DNA of 64,000 bases from Anseranas semipalmata (taxonomy: Eukaryota; Chordata; Aves; Anseriformes; Anseranatidae). The position numbers and the translations under genes were made by a program. Positions within the stretch are counted from its first letter, which is position 1; every line of letters begins with the position of its first letter. Location of the stretch: the NCBI GenBank assembly GCA_013399115.1, contig VXAA01006465.1:232707-296706 (forward strand). The letters are read 5' to 3'. The notes beneath the pieces were generated by a model. It was not told where the DNA came from, made no database searches, and worked only from the letters and a program-made list of their open reading frames with translations. Positions 49,753 through 60,688 of this stretch are shown one piece after another.

Positions 49753-50470
49753 TTAAGAGCAGGAATTGCTATATCGTGGCCAAGTCTTCAGCTGAGGGTG
49801 CCTGGAAGTGACCAGTCAGCACTCCCCACCCATTCCCCAATGGGCCTGCCCCAGTACAGTGGTCCTGGGGAGGCAGCGTGCTCCCCTACATGATCTGCTG
49901 CTCCTGGGGGTACCAAACAGCCCAGCTTGACCCTTGACAAGGGAACTCAGACACAGCCTGCCAGAGGACATATGCAGAGAACGCATGCAGGCGGTCACCT
50001 TCCTGCTCTCTGGAAGTCACCACATGGGAAGCACCTGGAGACCCTCAAGTTCAGAAACATTTCAAGAGGTGTCAAAACAAACATCCGAGAAATGCTAATA
50101 AAGAAATACAGCCAGACAGACAAAACCAAAACAAACCCAAACAGAGCTAGAGGTAAAAACAAATCTCCCTCTCAAGACACAGCTGAATAAACATCAGTTT
50201 GGCCCTACAGAAATGACCAGGTTTCAGGGTCATGGGCTGCACGAGTTCTCCCAGCCCTGGTTAGGTACTCACCTCCCTCATTTTGATGGCTGCTTAGCCT
50301 GGCGGGCATAACATGAGCTTTATTCGCTGCCTCTCCAGTCACTTTATCTAGTTGGGGTCAGTCAAGAGAGAGGAAGGCCACTCATCAGCAGAGGATACTT
50401 GAGACGGCATGAAGGTAGCCAGTGACAGCAGCAACATAATGCCTTCCTATCTGGGAACTGAAGTTTATCT
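49753..50470. other. Unique non-coding sequence
   Basis: Nothing recognisable is present. An 87-codon plus-strand frame (49927-50190) is lysine/threonine-rich towards its end because of A-rich AAAC-like sequence, and is probably not coding. Confidence 0.5.
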
Positions 50471-50508
50471 GAGAAAAAACAAACAAACAAACAAACAAAC
50501 AAAAAACA
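50471..50508. repeat. (CAAA)n simple repeat
   Basis: About six uninterrupted CAAA units are flanked by A runs. A second tract of the same motif lies some 180 bases downstream. Confidence 0.95.
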
Positions 50509-50685
50509 GAGTAAAAACACCATAATGAAGTGTTTCCAAGTCTAGGGCAGTTCCCTCAGGGCTGTGTTTTGTGGCAGCAGCTCTGGGTCAGACACTGAAG
50601 ATGTCAGAGCTGGTGTGAGAGTGCAGAAGTATGTTGAGAACCACAATTTGACTGGAGAATGCAAGGCTGAGTACAAAGGACTTGC

Positions 50686-50716
50686 ACAAAACAAACAAAC
50701 AAACAAACAAACAAAA
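50686..50716. repeat. (CAAA)n simple repeat, second tract
   Basis: Some six to seven CAAA units. Same motif and orientation as the tract at 50471-50508. Confidence 0.95.
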
Positions 50717-50989
50717 GTACCATGGAGAAAAATAAAAGGAGGCTGAGGAGGAGCTCCCTGGCTTCACTTTAAAGTCTCTTTTTGTATGTCCAGGTTTGTG
50801 CATGTGATGTGAGTGTGGACAAATGAAGGACACACACACGTCATGCTGTCTGCTGCTTTCAATGTGCCTGAAAGACAACAGCTCAAAGCCTTCTGCTGCT
50901 TTTAGCTGGAACAAGTGCTATGAGAGATGGGGAACCCTGTTTGTGGAAACCAAATCTCTGGCTCCAGACATGGATAAAGGAGAATGGGG

Positions 50990-51250
50990 AGCAAAGGCCG
51001 GGGCTCTCCCAAAGTCCACATGGTGGGATGCCACCAGCCCGGCTCTGTGGCTGATACGTCCCGGGCTGGACAGAGCCCTCCTTCCCCTGGAGCTGTTTTG
51101 GGGGCTGCGGGGCTTCAGCAGCCGCAGACCTCTGCTCCCAGCTGCTGTGTCCCCAATTCCCGCACCGGGCACCAGCGTCTCTGGGAGGGAGCAAACCTCC
51201 CCACAAATTCCTCAGTGCGGACAGACGCTGCTCACCAAAGAAGGGGCAGG
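50990..51250. promoter_or_regulatory. GC-rich, CpG-containing patch (possible promoter)
   Basis: About 260 bases of clearly elevated GC contain some eleven CpG dinucleotides, against a strongly CpG-poor background. By my hand count the CpG observed/expected ratio is about 0.45, below the usual island threshold, so this is not a classical CpG island. Open frames of 130-154 codons overlap on both strands, as expected for GC-rich DNA. It lies just upstream of the exon-like series from 51444 onward and could be that transcript's promoter, but this is inference. Confidence 0.2.
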
Positions 51251-51443
51251 ATGTCTGGATGCAAAAGTCACAGCTCACAAATTTTAGGGGGCAGGGGGTG
51301 TTATTTTGTTACTGCTTTGTTACTTTGTACACTGACTAGAAAGGGAGATATACAAAACCCTTCAAATCGAGATTAGGACCTTCAACTCTCATCCCTCCTC
51401 CCTAACTAGGCATTGAACTAATTTGCTTTCTTGTCTTTGGCAG

Positions 51444-51469
51444 GAGATCTCCGCCCTGGCTGACGACAG
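51444..51469 (+). CDS. Possible 26-base micro-exon
   Basis: The segment is preceded by a pyrimidine-rich CTTTCTTGTCTTTGGCAG acceptor and followed by a GTAGGG donor. It reads EISALADD plus a split codon. A following segment after the CTGTTTCTCCCAG acceptor (from 51602) continues in frame with ETSYSQTAMGNSPAGSGG, but no good donor ends it. Splice-site quality is the only support, and micro-exons of this size are rare. Confidence 0.15.
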
Positions 51470-52472
51470 GTAGGGGAGGAGAAGATACTTTAGGAGCTGG
51501 CTGCCTCTCCAGGAGCGACGCAAGGAGTGTGGGGGAAGACACCCCAAAATGTCTGGGATTTTTTCCAAGCTAATTGTCAGATTTCCCTCTGTTTCTCCCA
51601 GAGAGACTTCCTACTCTCAGACAGCAATGGGGAACAGCCCTGCAGGATCTGGTGGTGCTAATAGGTCCTAATTGCCCTGAGCAGCCTCACCTGGCTTGTC
51701 CACCCACCACCACCACGGCCTCCATTTAAGCTCCACCTGAAAAGTTCTTCTTTTCTCTCCTAGGCTGTAGGTGGGTCATTGTGTAGCTCTGATCCTTGCT
51801 AAACTTGGTATGCTTTCCTTGGTGTCTCAGTTTCATCACCTTATATTTGCTTTTTGTGTGTTGGGTCTTTGGCTGAGGTGGGCTAGTCTGTGAGGTTGAT
51901 GGTTGTGGGGTACTTTTGTTGTTGTTGTTGGTTTCCCCCCATTGTGGGACTGTCTGATTCTGGCCTGGAGTTCTAGGTCAAACTGCAAGTGGTGTAGGAG
52001 ACTGCTATCTGGTTGCAGCTGTGCATGGTTCTGTGATGCTTCCTGCATCCCAGATCTGAGGGATTGAGGCCTGTGGGAAGTGGGGCTTGTAGTTAAAAGC
52101 AGTTCATCTCTCTGCCTTCCTAATAGTTGTTAAGCGCTTAATGGCAATAATAACTTAGCTCCTGAAAATGGCTCAAGATGTTATCTGAGTATGGAGTAGA
52201 GTGATGTTTGGACTGTAGCCCCAGTACCTTATTTACTAGCTTTGAGTTGTCTTTTGGGGACCACAATGAGTGGAGTGCTGTTGCAGGCAACAGGCATCTC
52301 TGCACAGAAAGGTGATGCCATCCTCACATAAGTTAGCACAGGATTACATGTGTTGGAGGTCACATAGATCTACAGGGCAGGCCCTTCTGGAAGGTTCTGG
52401 TAATGGAGAGGGATGTCAGGGAGTGAAAGGTGCCTGTGGTGAGACAGATTTGCCTTTCTTGAGGTCTTACAG

Positions 52473-52561
52473 TACTGGCTCAACTTCTTCAAGGAGCAGG
52501 AGAAGACCTTGCAGGCCTGTGCTCAGCTGTTGGATGCTTCTGAGGAGCAATTCAAGAACGT
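52473..52561 (+). CDS. Putative internal exon of an unidentified gene
   Basis: This 89-base segment lies between a CCTTTCTTGAGGTCTTACAG acceptor and a GTGAGT donor at 52562. An alternative donor at 52560 is also possible. It reads YWLNFFKEQEKTLQACAQLL then DASEEQFKN plus a split valine codon. This is a charged amphipathic sequence typical of helical or coiled-coil proteins and not of random DNA. Joined to the segment after the CCCAG acceptor at 52761 it stays in frame (VEKLPMSNSAPL), though a clear downstream donor is missing. I do not recognise the protein. It may be a true exon, a pseudogene exon or chance. Confidence 0.35.
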
Positions 52562-53761
52562 GTGAGTACAGGTTGCTTGCATGCCTTGTACACCTTCCTG
52601 ACCAGCTCATCCTCTACCCTGTGCTGGGTCTCCTGGGGTTACAGGGTGGTACCTTTCTCTGCCCTGATGCCCAGCCACAGCTCAGGAATCAGCACCTCTG
52701 GGAGCCGGTAAATGGGAGCTGGGGCTGCCTGTGACCTTTCTCCTGTCTCTTGCACTCCCAGGGAGAAATTGCCTATGAGCAATTCAGCTCCCTTGGTGGG
52801 GCTACTGGGGCCTCTCACCAATGGCTTGCTGGCCACATCCTGAAAGTGGGCAGGGGCCTGACTCTGCTGCCTTGAATGCAAGGTGAGGAGAGCAGGTGCT
52901 TCCCAGACCTGGCCAGCTTGATCTTCCATGCCTGATGGCACCAGGGTCATGTAGGGCTGGACCATGCCCCCCTGGGAAGGAAGGGGGAATAGGCAAGATG
53001 CTTTGCTGGTTTCTTACATCTACCCTGTTAATCCTCTGTTTTTCTGGCCATCCTGGGAGAAGTCGCTGAGTTCTCCCTCCCTAGGGCACTCCTCTGTGGT
53101 GGCAGGCAGCCAGTGGCTGAGGGTACCAGCAGACCCTGAATGCCCTGGTACCTGCCTGGGCTCCTCTGGGGTAGGGAAATGGGTGCAGACAGTGACAGGG
53201 CTTGCCAAGGGCTCTGTGACAAGTCACCATGGGCTGCCTCAGCTTTGAGAGCCTCAGTTTGTCCTAGCCTGTAATAGGCTGTAAAGACTCTTTCCTCACA
53301 CTGATTTCAATTCATGAAACTGGCTGCTGCTGAATTTCATGATAGATTAAACCTGCAAGCTTGAATTTCCAGTATTAACATACTTGTTTTCACATCTTGT
53401 CTTTGAAAGTCCTGTATAACCATCCATGCAGTTTTCTGTGCAATTGGGGTGCTCTACATCTCCATGTGCTGTCTGGGCAGCCCTGATCTTCATGAACTCC
53501 CTTGGTGCTGTTGTCAGAATACAAGATTTGCAGATGAGAAAACATAAGGGGAAGAGCTTCCAAATCCATCAGTAGCACAAAATATAAAACCACTATATGC
53601 AGTGGAAATGGGTTGTGCTCTCTGTGAGCTCCAAACTGCTAAACCTTTGTGTTCCTGAAAAGCTGGAAGAGAACTTATATTGCTTTTCCTGCTTCTGATT
53701 TTTTTTTTTCCTCCTGACTGTTTGTAAAGACTTCTCCCCACCAAATACAGGCTGCAGATCT

Positions 53762-53810
53762 CATGACCACTATCCTGCAAAACTTGCTGTGTGCCAGACC
53801 CACAGGTGTA
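53762..53810 (+). CDS. Weak exon candidate
   Basis: After an AATACAG/GCTGCAG acceptor region the plus strand reads AADLMTTILQNLLCARPT before a weak GTGTAT donor. The residues are compatible with an amphipathic helix. The acceptor lacks a long pyrimidine tract and the donor is poor. Listed only because it falls in the same strand and region as the better candidates. Confidence 0.12.
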
Positions 53811-54831
53811 TGAGGACTGGATGATTACCTTTCTGGTGGAATGCAGCAGTAAAGTACTGTAAGAGGTAAGAGGCACTTTTTTCCTTTGATGCTGGATTTG
53901 TTTTGTTTTTATTCCTTGCTGACAAAAAAAAAAAGCTGCTACTGATATGGGGCAACCTGGACGCTGGTGCACACTGGTTGTGGTGGCAAGGTGCTTGTAT
54001 GGCTTAAAAAAAAAAAAGGGGTGGTGGGGAGATGCGGTCAACTTGCTTTAGTGAAACTGTGGCTCACAAGTTGGTGGAAATTAGCTCTAAGGTGACAATT
54101 AGTGTGTGGGACTTCAGTCCTTCAGCTGGAGAAGGGGTTTTATGAGCATGCAGTGCTCACTTTTCAGTAGCCTTTTGCTGGCACTGTTTTCTTGGTGTCT
54201 CCCCTGTCTGGGGAGAAGGTAAATGCTTCTTGGAAGAAGTCCTCTTACTGAGACTGTGGAATAGCATGGCTACTGAAATGTCAGAGCAGTAAAACTTTCA
54301 AAGACAACCTGTCTGCAGACCAGAAGCTGTATCAGCTATTTTGCAATTAAGATAGGACATGGGTTTTAGATGACATAAGCACAGAGCTTTTGACAATAGC
54401 AAAGCTTACATTGGATTCTTAAGATAAAATCACTTCAACTTTCAAATGGCTGTTGTAACTTTCACCAGGGAATTTAATATCTAGCAAAGGCTCTGCAAAA
54501 CCTTTAAGGTGACCTGTAATGAAAAACAAAATTGCAGTTCTATTGTTGAAATTAACTTGATTGGTTAGGAGGTCTATTTCTTGCTTGGCCTTAACCTCCA
54601 GCCCTTTTGTCCTTAAACAAAACCTGAATGACAGTCCTCCTTCCAAGAGAAGAAATCTTTCTGCCTTTAAGACTTAAAGATGCAAGGATCATTAAAGTAC
54701 GTACTTTGGAGGTTGTGCTTAAAATGAGTTGTGTTTTCAGAGCTTTGAAATGGGTTGGGAAGTACTGTAGCTTGTTGTTTGCTGGCAGTGAGCCTCATGC
54801 ACTTTAGTTTGCAATACTTGGATTTAGTGTA

Positions 54832-54849
54832 TTTTTTTTTGGGGGGGGG
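54832..54849. repeat. T9-G9 homopolymer junction
   Basis: Nine T are followed by nine G. It is low-complexity and a likely site of sequencing or assembly length error. Confidence 0.8.
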
Positions 54850-55263
54850 AGCAGATCTGTAACTGGAAGGGAATATGGTTGGAAGAATCAACTGCTGTGC
54901 GTGTCAGTCTGGCAGTACAGTCCATACAGGAAGCCTTGCTTTAAGTCAGCTGAGCCTTCTTATATGCACTGCTGAGAGCTGCTGTGCTGTGCTTAGCTTG
55001 GGTAGGCAGTGGTCAGATTGAGAGTGATAAATGAATTCTGCAAGGTCACATGGGGATTTCTCTTGGTTGCTTGTACTGACAACTGAGCTTGAACCCAAGA
55101 TGTGCTGTTGCTGAAGTCCATAGAGGCATTGTCTGTACTGCTGTCCCTATGAGAAACAGTGCCATGCTGAAAAGCTAATGAGCTGAAAGGATATGGCCAA
55201 CAGGATGGTGAAGGAACAGCTGTAGAGACTAAGGGAAGAAATGTTATAATTGATGCTTTTCAG

Positions 55264-55306
55264 CACGAATAACATCCTCATCCAGTGGTCCCTCATATAC
55301 CTGGAG
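55264..55306 (+). CDS. Putative 43-base exon
   Basis: This segment has a good acceptor (TTGATGCTTTTCAG) and a consensus donor (GAG/GTAAGA). One frame reads TNNILIQWSLIYLE. Joined to the candidate at 56445-56487 it continues in frame as GILNSIQHNALANK. The product is unrecognised. The equal 43-base lengths and the in-frame join are suggestive but not proof. Confidence 0.25.
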
Positions 55307-56444
55307 GTAAGATGCCAAATGCCCCTGTTAACCCTGATGTGTCAGAGTGAGTGGGGGCTCACAGGATGCAGGTATGGAAGAGGTAAACTGGCATTTGCTT
55401 GGTGTTATGCCACTAAGTGGGTCCCAGCTCTCTGGCCTACCTGGAGAATACTTTCATGCCTGCAAAAGAGCAGTATTAAACTTTGAGCGGACAACCGGTA
55501 ATTTAGAGTATAATTTGTAGTGTTTTCACTTTCCTTTAGTTTTTGGTTCATATAAAATGTCTTGTTTATTTTCTTGATTATTCATTTCAACTGTACATAT
55601 GATTAAAAATAATGAATGGTTATTAATTTTTATCGTTAGTACTATCATCACACCTACTCATCCTTTGATATTATTGCTAAAATTATCTTTAATAGTTTTA
55701 ATAGGAGTCATTCTCCCATGCTAATGAGGATATAAATCAAAGTATTAAACATGATAGAAACTACAATTTTTGACTACGTTCTGAAATCAAATCCCCCTGT
55801 GGAGTGGATACCTTCAGGCTTTGCTCAGAAGAATAATGATGCATGTCTCTTTCATGGACTCACATGAGACGGGGTTTAATAACTTGAATGGCATAAATGA
55901 AACTGGCAGCAGGGAGACAAGACTTAGGTGGGAGAGAGCATCTAGGATGATGCATTGCTGAACTCTCTTCTCATGCAGGAGACTTTATGCCACTGGCTGC
56001 ACCAAGTTGGGGTTTAGCCTATACTGAGTGCTCTGGGAAATCTTACCTGAAGCACTTCAGCATAAAGTACACTGCAGGAAGCCTGGACTCTGATACTGAG
56101 TAGATATTGGTCATTAAATTCCATAGGAGCATTCAATAATGTTCCCTGTCTAATAACTAGGATGCATCTCTGTTAAAGCTGAGACATGGCAAAAAGGAAT
56201 AAATAATCTCTCTAGTAATCTTCCAATGGATATCTTCTAAATATGGTAGACAATGTCTGCCCTCTTATTGTCCTCTGCTTTGCTGCTTTGAACAGAGTAA
56301 AGCCTGGCAAGGATATGGTGCTGGCAATGGATCAAAAAGTCAAGCTGGCTTCCTATGCTTTCTTGTTTTATTGGTTGTTTCACTCAGCACTATAGTTAAA
56401 ATACCATTAATTCTTGTGAGTTCTTTTTTTTTTTTTTCTTGCAG

Positions 56445-56487
56445 GGAATATTGAACTCCATACAACACAATGCTCTTGCCAATAAGA
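56445..56487 (+). CDS. Putative 43-base exon with a very strong acceptor
   Basis: It is preceded by an uninterrupted T-rich tract of about 20 bases ending CTTGCAG, one of the strongest 3' splice-site contexts in the window. It is followed by A/GTAAGA. It reads GILNSIQHNALANK in frame with the candidate at 55264-55306. T tracts followed by CAG also arise from simple-repeat sequence, so this may be fortuitous. Confidence 0.22.
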
Positions 56488-58364
56488 GTAAGAGCAATAT
56501 AGCAGGATAATACTTTAGTGTGTTTTCTGTATTCCTAAAATTTCCTATTCAGAGTTCATATCCCTGCTTTAAGAGGATTGCGGACTATTCGCTACAGACC
56601 CTGCTAATGAAAGGTCTTCTGATATCCAGTTTAAGCTAATTGTTGTTAGTTCTATCAGTTTTTGAGGCCAAGGGCAGTGCTGCACTATATAGAGGAATCA
56701 GCTGATGAGTTCTATGAAGCTGCTAGAAAGCAAAAGCAAAGAAGTGCGAAGAAAACTGTCAATTATGCACCTAGACTAATTCTGGCTAAGTACTTTGAGC
56801 AATTGTGGGGTTTAGTGACTTTATAATTGGAGTCTGCTGGCTGTGTCTGAGGCTTTGGCTTTCTCCTCCATTCTCTGGTGAACCCCTGCCCTGGGAGGAC
56901 AGTGGTGATGGCTAGTGGTCAGTGCCATAGCTGTTAGTTGTACTGTGGCTTTGTTTCTGGACTTGAGTTTCACCTTTCCCATGAGTGACGTGGGGTGGAG
57001 AGTAAGCTTTTCACAAGATGAAAATAAGGCAGCAAATGAAGTCATTGGGTGGGGAGTTTAAAACTTTTTTCACTTTGTTGTGCTTAATTAGCCTGCGGAC
57101 CTCACTGCTACAGAGTGCTGTGGAAGGTCTTAGTATAACTTCAGCCAGGTTTAGGCAAGTTAATGAACATGCTGAATATTCATTAATAGAGTTAATGTTC
57201 TAGATAAAAACCTGTTGCTTGGGAGCACTCATCTCTCATGTGTCACACTGGAAGGATGTAGAGGGGTCAAGATCTGCACTGAATCTTGTTCTAAATAATT
57301 GCTAAGTAGAAGATACCAGCTAGCTGGACTTCAGTCTGATCCTCTTCATTTCCCATTCCTATGTTTTGATGACAGCTTAGACAGCGTTGTTCCGTAACAA
57401 CTTAGGTGCCAGCCTTTAGATGTCTTTTAAGTAGCCTGAGCCTTGAAAACTGGAGCTGTCACCTACCTAGAACTGCTACCAAAACTTCCTGTTAACTTAG
57501 TTGCTGCTGTTAATCAAATAAAAGGCTGAGCCAGAGGGTACCTGTTCAAAAGCTCTGTAGTAAGAGTGGAAGAAGGAGGAGCTGGTGTTGGGACAGTGAG
57601 GCCTTTCCGGGTGTTGGTGTGTGATGGTAGCTACATGGACGGGGTTTGTCCCACAGAGCTGCAGGGAGGGGGGTGACCAGCGCAACGTGACGTGGACAGC
57701 CTGTAGCAGTCAAACTGGACCTGGGGCTGTGGTGTCTTGAGCCAGAAAGAGGATGTGCCCTTCGGTCCTTTCCGTGGTCAGCCCGCTCTGTTGGTGCATG
57801 GTGAGTGCACCCTTTACACTGGTATAAGACGCATCAGGGGACAAATGCTTTCTAATTAACTTGGCTTTGATAACAGGCTGTAACTGAGGTGGACTTGAAA
57901 AACTATTTTTTTTAATGTTATGTAACACTTCTGCATTACTGTTGGTGCTTTTTTTGCAAGAGATAATGAAAACTATCCAAGCAAATGGGAGGGAGTGGGG
58001 GGAATTACAGATGCATTTTCTCTTTGACCTTAGTAAATGAGGTTTTCAGTGCCAGTCATCTTTCAAACTACTTGATTATATATCATCATGTCTCTGCCCA
58101 AGACCATCATCTCTCGTTTGAATAGCAACAGCTCCCTCTGTCTGCCTTCAGTAAACAATGGGATGTTGCACATTGATGAATGACATTTTCTTCTTTCCTG
58201 CCCAGTGAAATTTATTTTCTCTAGATACATGTGCAGCTTAAATAGATCAACTTTGAGATGGTTTTAGATTTTTTTCATATATATTTTTAGGAGATGTTGT
58301 AAAATTCTTGCTATTACTTCTACTTCCAGATTACAAATGGAGCAACTATTTTAAAAAAGGTGGT

Positions 58365-58380
58365 GGGGAGGGAGGGAGGG
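58365..58380 (+). other. G-quadruplex motif
   Basis: GGGG-A-GGG-A-GGG-A-GGG consists of four G runs with single-base loops, the most stable class of intramolecular quadruplex-forming sequence. It sits just downstream of an A-rich stretch. No gene start is identified nearby. Confidence 0.75.
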
Positions 58381-60131
58381 AGGTCTTGCTTCCATTACTG
58401 GAAAAGACTATTTTTGGGGGGGAGTTGTTGAAAGTGAGCTCTGAACACCCTGTGAATTACTGACATGTTAAACATGTCTCTGGAGGTTTGAAAATTTTTT
58501 ACCCTCTTTACTTTCCAAAGTGCAGCTATTGTCTGTGTAACAAATGTGAACTGAACCATTCTGTTAAAAGTAAGTCATGCACATTTAAGAACATAATAGT
58601 AGTTCAGCATTAACAATGCTGCTGCATTCATTTTGGCAAACTGTTATTGTAGTACAACTGAAGCTTTAGCTAGAAGTTTGCCTTGTGATGAAGAGCCAGC
58701 ATTCTATTAAAGGCATAGTATTAATATTTCTTACCTCTTTTCTCACTTTGACATTTGTCCCATATAGGGTTTTTGATCACAGTCTTAGTAGTGGAATTTA
58801 CTAGGGGGAACACTTGAAGGCTTCAAAAAGCCTCTTATAAAGGGTATATCATATCTCATCTGATTTTTGTTGTAACCAGTAAGGAAAAACAATAGGCTGG
58901 TTGGAGTTTGTTTTGGCTCAAAATATTTTGCTCAGAACTTTCTTGCTCTGTTACTTTTTTTAACATATGAAAATAGGCTCCAGCTCCAAAGTACAGCAGA
59001 GGTGATAGCTTGATGCAGACATCATCTACTGTTAGAAAGGTGCTTGTAGCGCGTTAGGCTGCAGCATGCATTTGAATGGCAAGCCAAGAATTTTTATTCA
59101 TCTCCATCCCAAGAAGGAAGCAAGCTTGTGAAGGTCTGTGGGATATGTAGTCCAGTAAGGGCAGACTGGGTTCAGGTGGCGCATTAAAAACTCTCCAAGA
59201 TGGTTATAGCTCCTGTGAGGTTTTGCTGCAGTATTTCTGAATAAGTCTTTCAGGTCTAGTGTTTCAGCCTTTGAGGGATTTTTCTCAAGTCAAAATTCCC
59301 ATCTGGGTAGAGGAAAAACATTTTTTTTTTAGGTTACTGCTGCCTCCTTACGGTATAGGAACAAGATCACTTCATGTGTTTTCCCCAAGCTTAAAAAATA
59401 AAACAACAACAACAAAAAAGAAACCAATGATGTCAATTTGTTGCTGTTCTGAGTTCTGCCATTGGAGTGAAATAAAATTGTTTTTGCATCTGTGTGCAAA
59501 GCTGTAAGAAAAGTTGCAGTAAGTGGGGAGTTTTGTTTCATGGCATGTTTCAAACAAGTTTGTGTACCTATACTTTTGAAAAACTTGCATAAGAGCAGCA
59601 GTTTATAAAGTTCTTTGGTCTTTCATGCCTCATAACCAGATCTTGAGAGATTGCTTTAAGAGACAGGCAACTCATGGAAGACAAAGTTGAAGCTTTGTTA
59701 GAACTGGAACGTGGTTGCAAATTTTGATAGCTTATACCATTAGCTGCCAATGAACTGTTTTAGCACCCAAGTCTCTTCCCAGAAGCGACAATCCCGTGGT
59801 GGAGTATCACATGTCCATGCAGTGTCTTAGGGATTTCACTTTATCCTTGGAATAAGGTGGTCATTTTTGAAGTGCCCTCATGAAATGGAACTCCAAAAAC
59901 AAACTTGTTTATGGTGTGTTGGATGTCCCCTTCCATATTTAATTCCTACACATATTCTGTAAATGTACTTGTAAATAATATATAAAATAGAAACATTTTA
60001 CATTTAAAATGTCACATTAAATTCATGATGTATTTTCTCATGTTAATCCTCTGAAAGAATGATTTTATTAAGTATTTTGTGCTTTTTCTTTTCCTTCAGT
60101 AAATGTTCTTGAATGAAAAACAATCTTCTAT

Positions 60132-60173
60132 GAAGGAAAGGAAAAAAAAAAAGGGGGGGGGGATGGGGATGGG
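60132..60173 (+). other. Polypurine tract with a G-quadruplex-capable run
   Basis: A purine-only stretch (GAAGGAAAGG, A11, G10) runs to 60163 and is followed by ATGGGGATGGG. The G10, GGGG and GGG runs provide four G triplets for a quadruplex, and the mirror-like purine tract could form a triplex. Homopolymer lengths may be imprecise. Confidence 0.6.
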
Positions 60174-60669
60174 AAACAAGCTTACTTGCAGCCTACATCT
60201 TACTGACAGTCCACTTAGCCCCAGGGTACATGGCTAAATTATTAATTCAGTTGCTGTTGACTCTTCAGTCAATGTCAAATGCCTGGCCCCTTCAAGTTCC
60301 TTGGCTCTGAACTATTTTTACTTTTTCTTGAGGCCCTCTGTCCAGCCTATACTGGTCAGGAGGATGACTGCAGCCTGGCTGGTTTTGGACACATCACCCA
60401 GTGAAGGCTGCTGGTCTCTGTGGTAGCTGAACCTGATAAATCTGGTGCCTTGAGCCCCTGCCAGCCAAGTCTAGTGTGCCTTCCAGGGTGTGCCATATAG
60501 CTCTCTAGTGGGCATGAAGGTCTCAAATTGTTCCCTGTAGTCAAAATACTCATTTCACTGAAAATCTTTCCTGGATCTGTACGCTTTCCAGTGAAACTCT
60601 CCTTAATGCAAGCTTTGTATGTGGAGAGCTTGCTTCAATGAAGTAAGGCTTTCTATTTTTATATTTATT

Positions 60670-60688
60670 AAAAAAAAAAAAAAAAAAA
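60670..60688. repeat. Poly-A tract (19 bases)
   Basis: A pure A run with no recognisable element body. Confidence 0.9.

Noticed and set aside
50990..51250. Classical CpG island
   Set aside because: GC is high but the CpG observed/expected ratio by hand count is about 0.45, below the usual threshold. Kept only as a possible weak promoter.
50823..51376. Overlapping frames of 130-154 codons on both strands
   Set aside because: Simultaneously open frames on both strands are the signature of GC-rich composition, not coding. No family resemblance.
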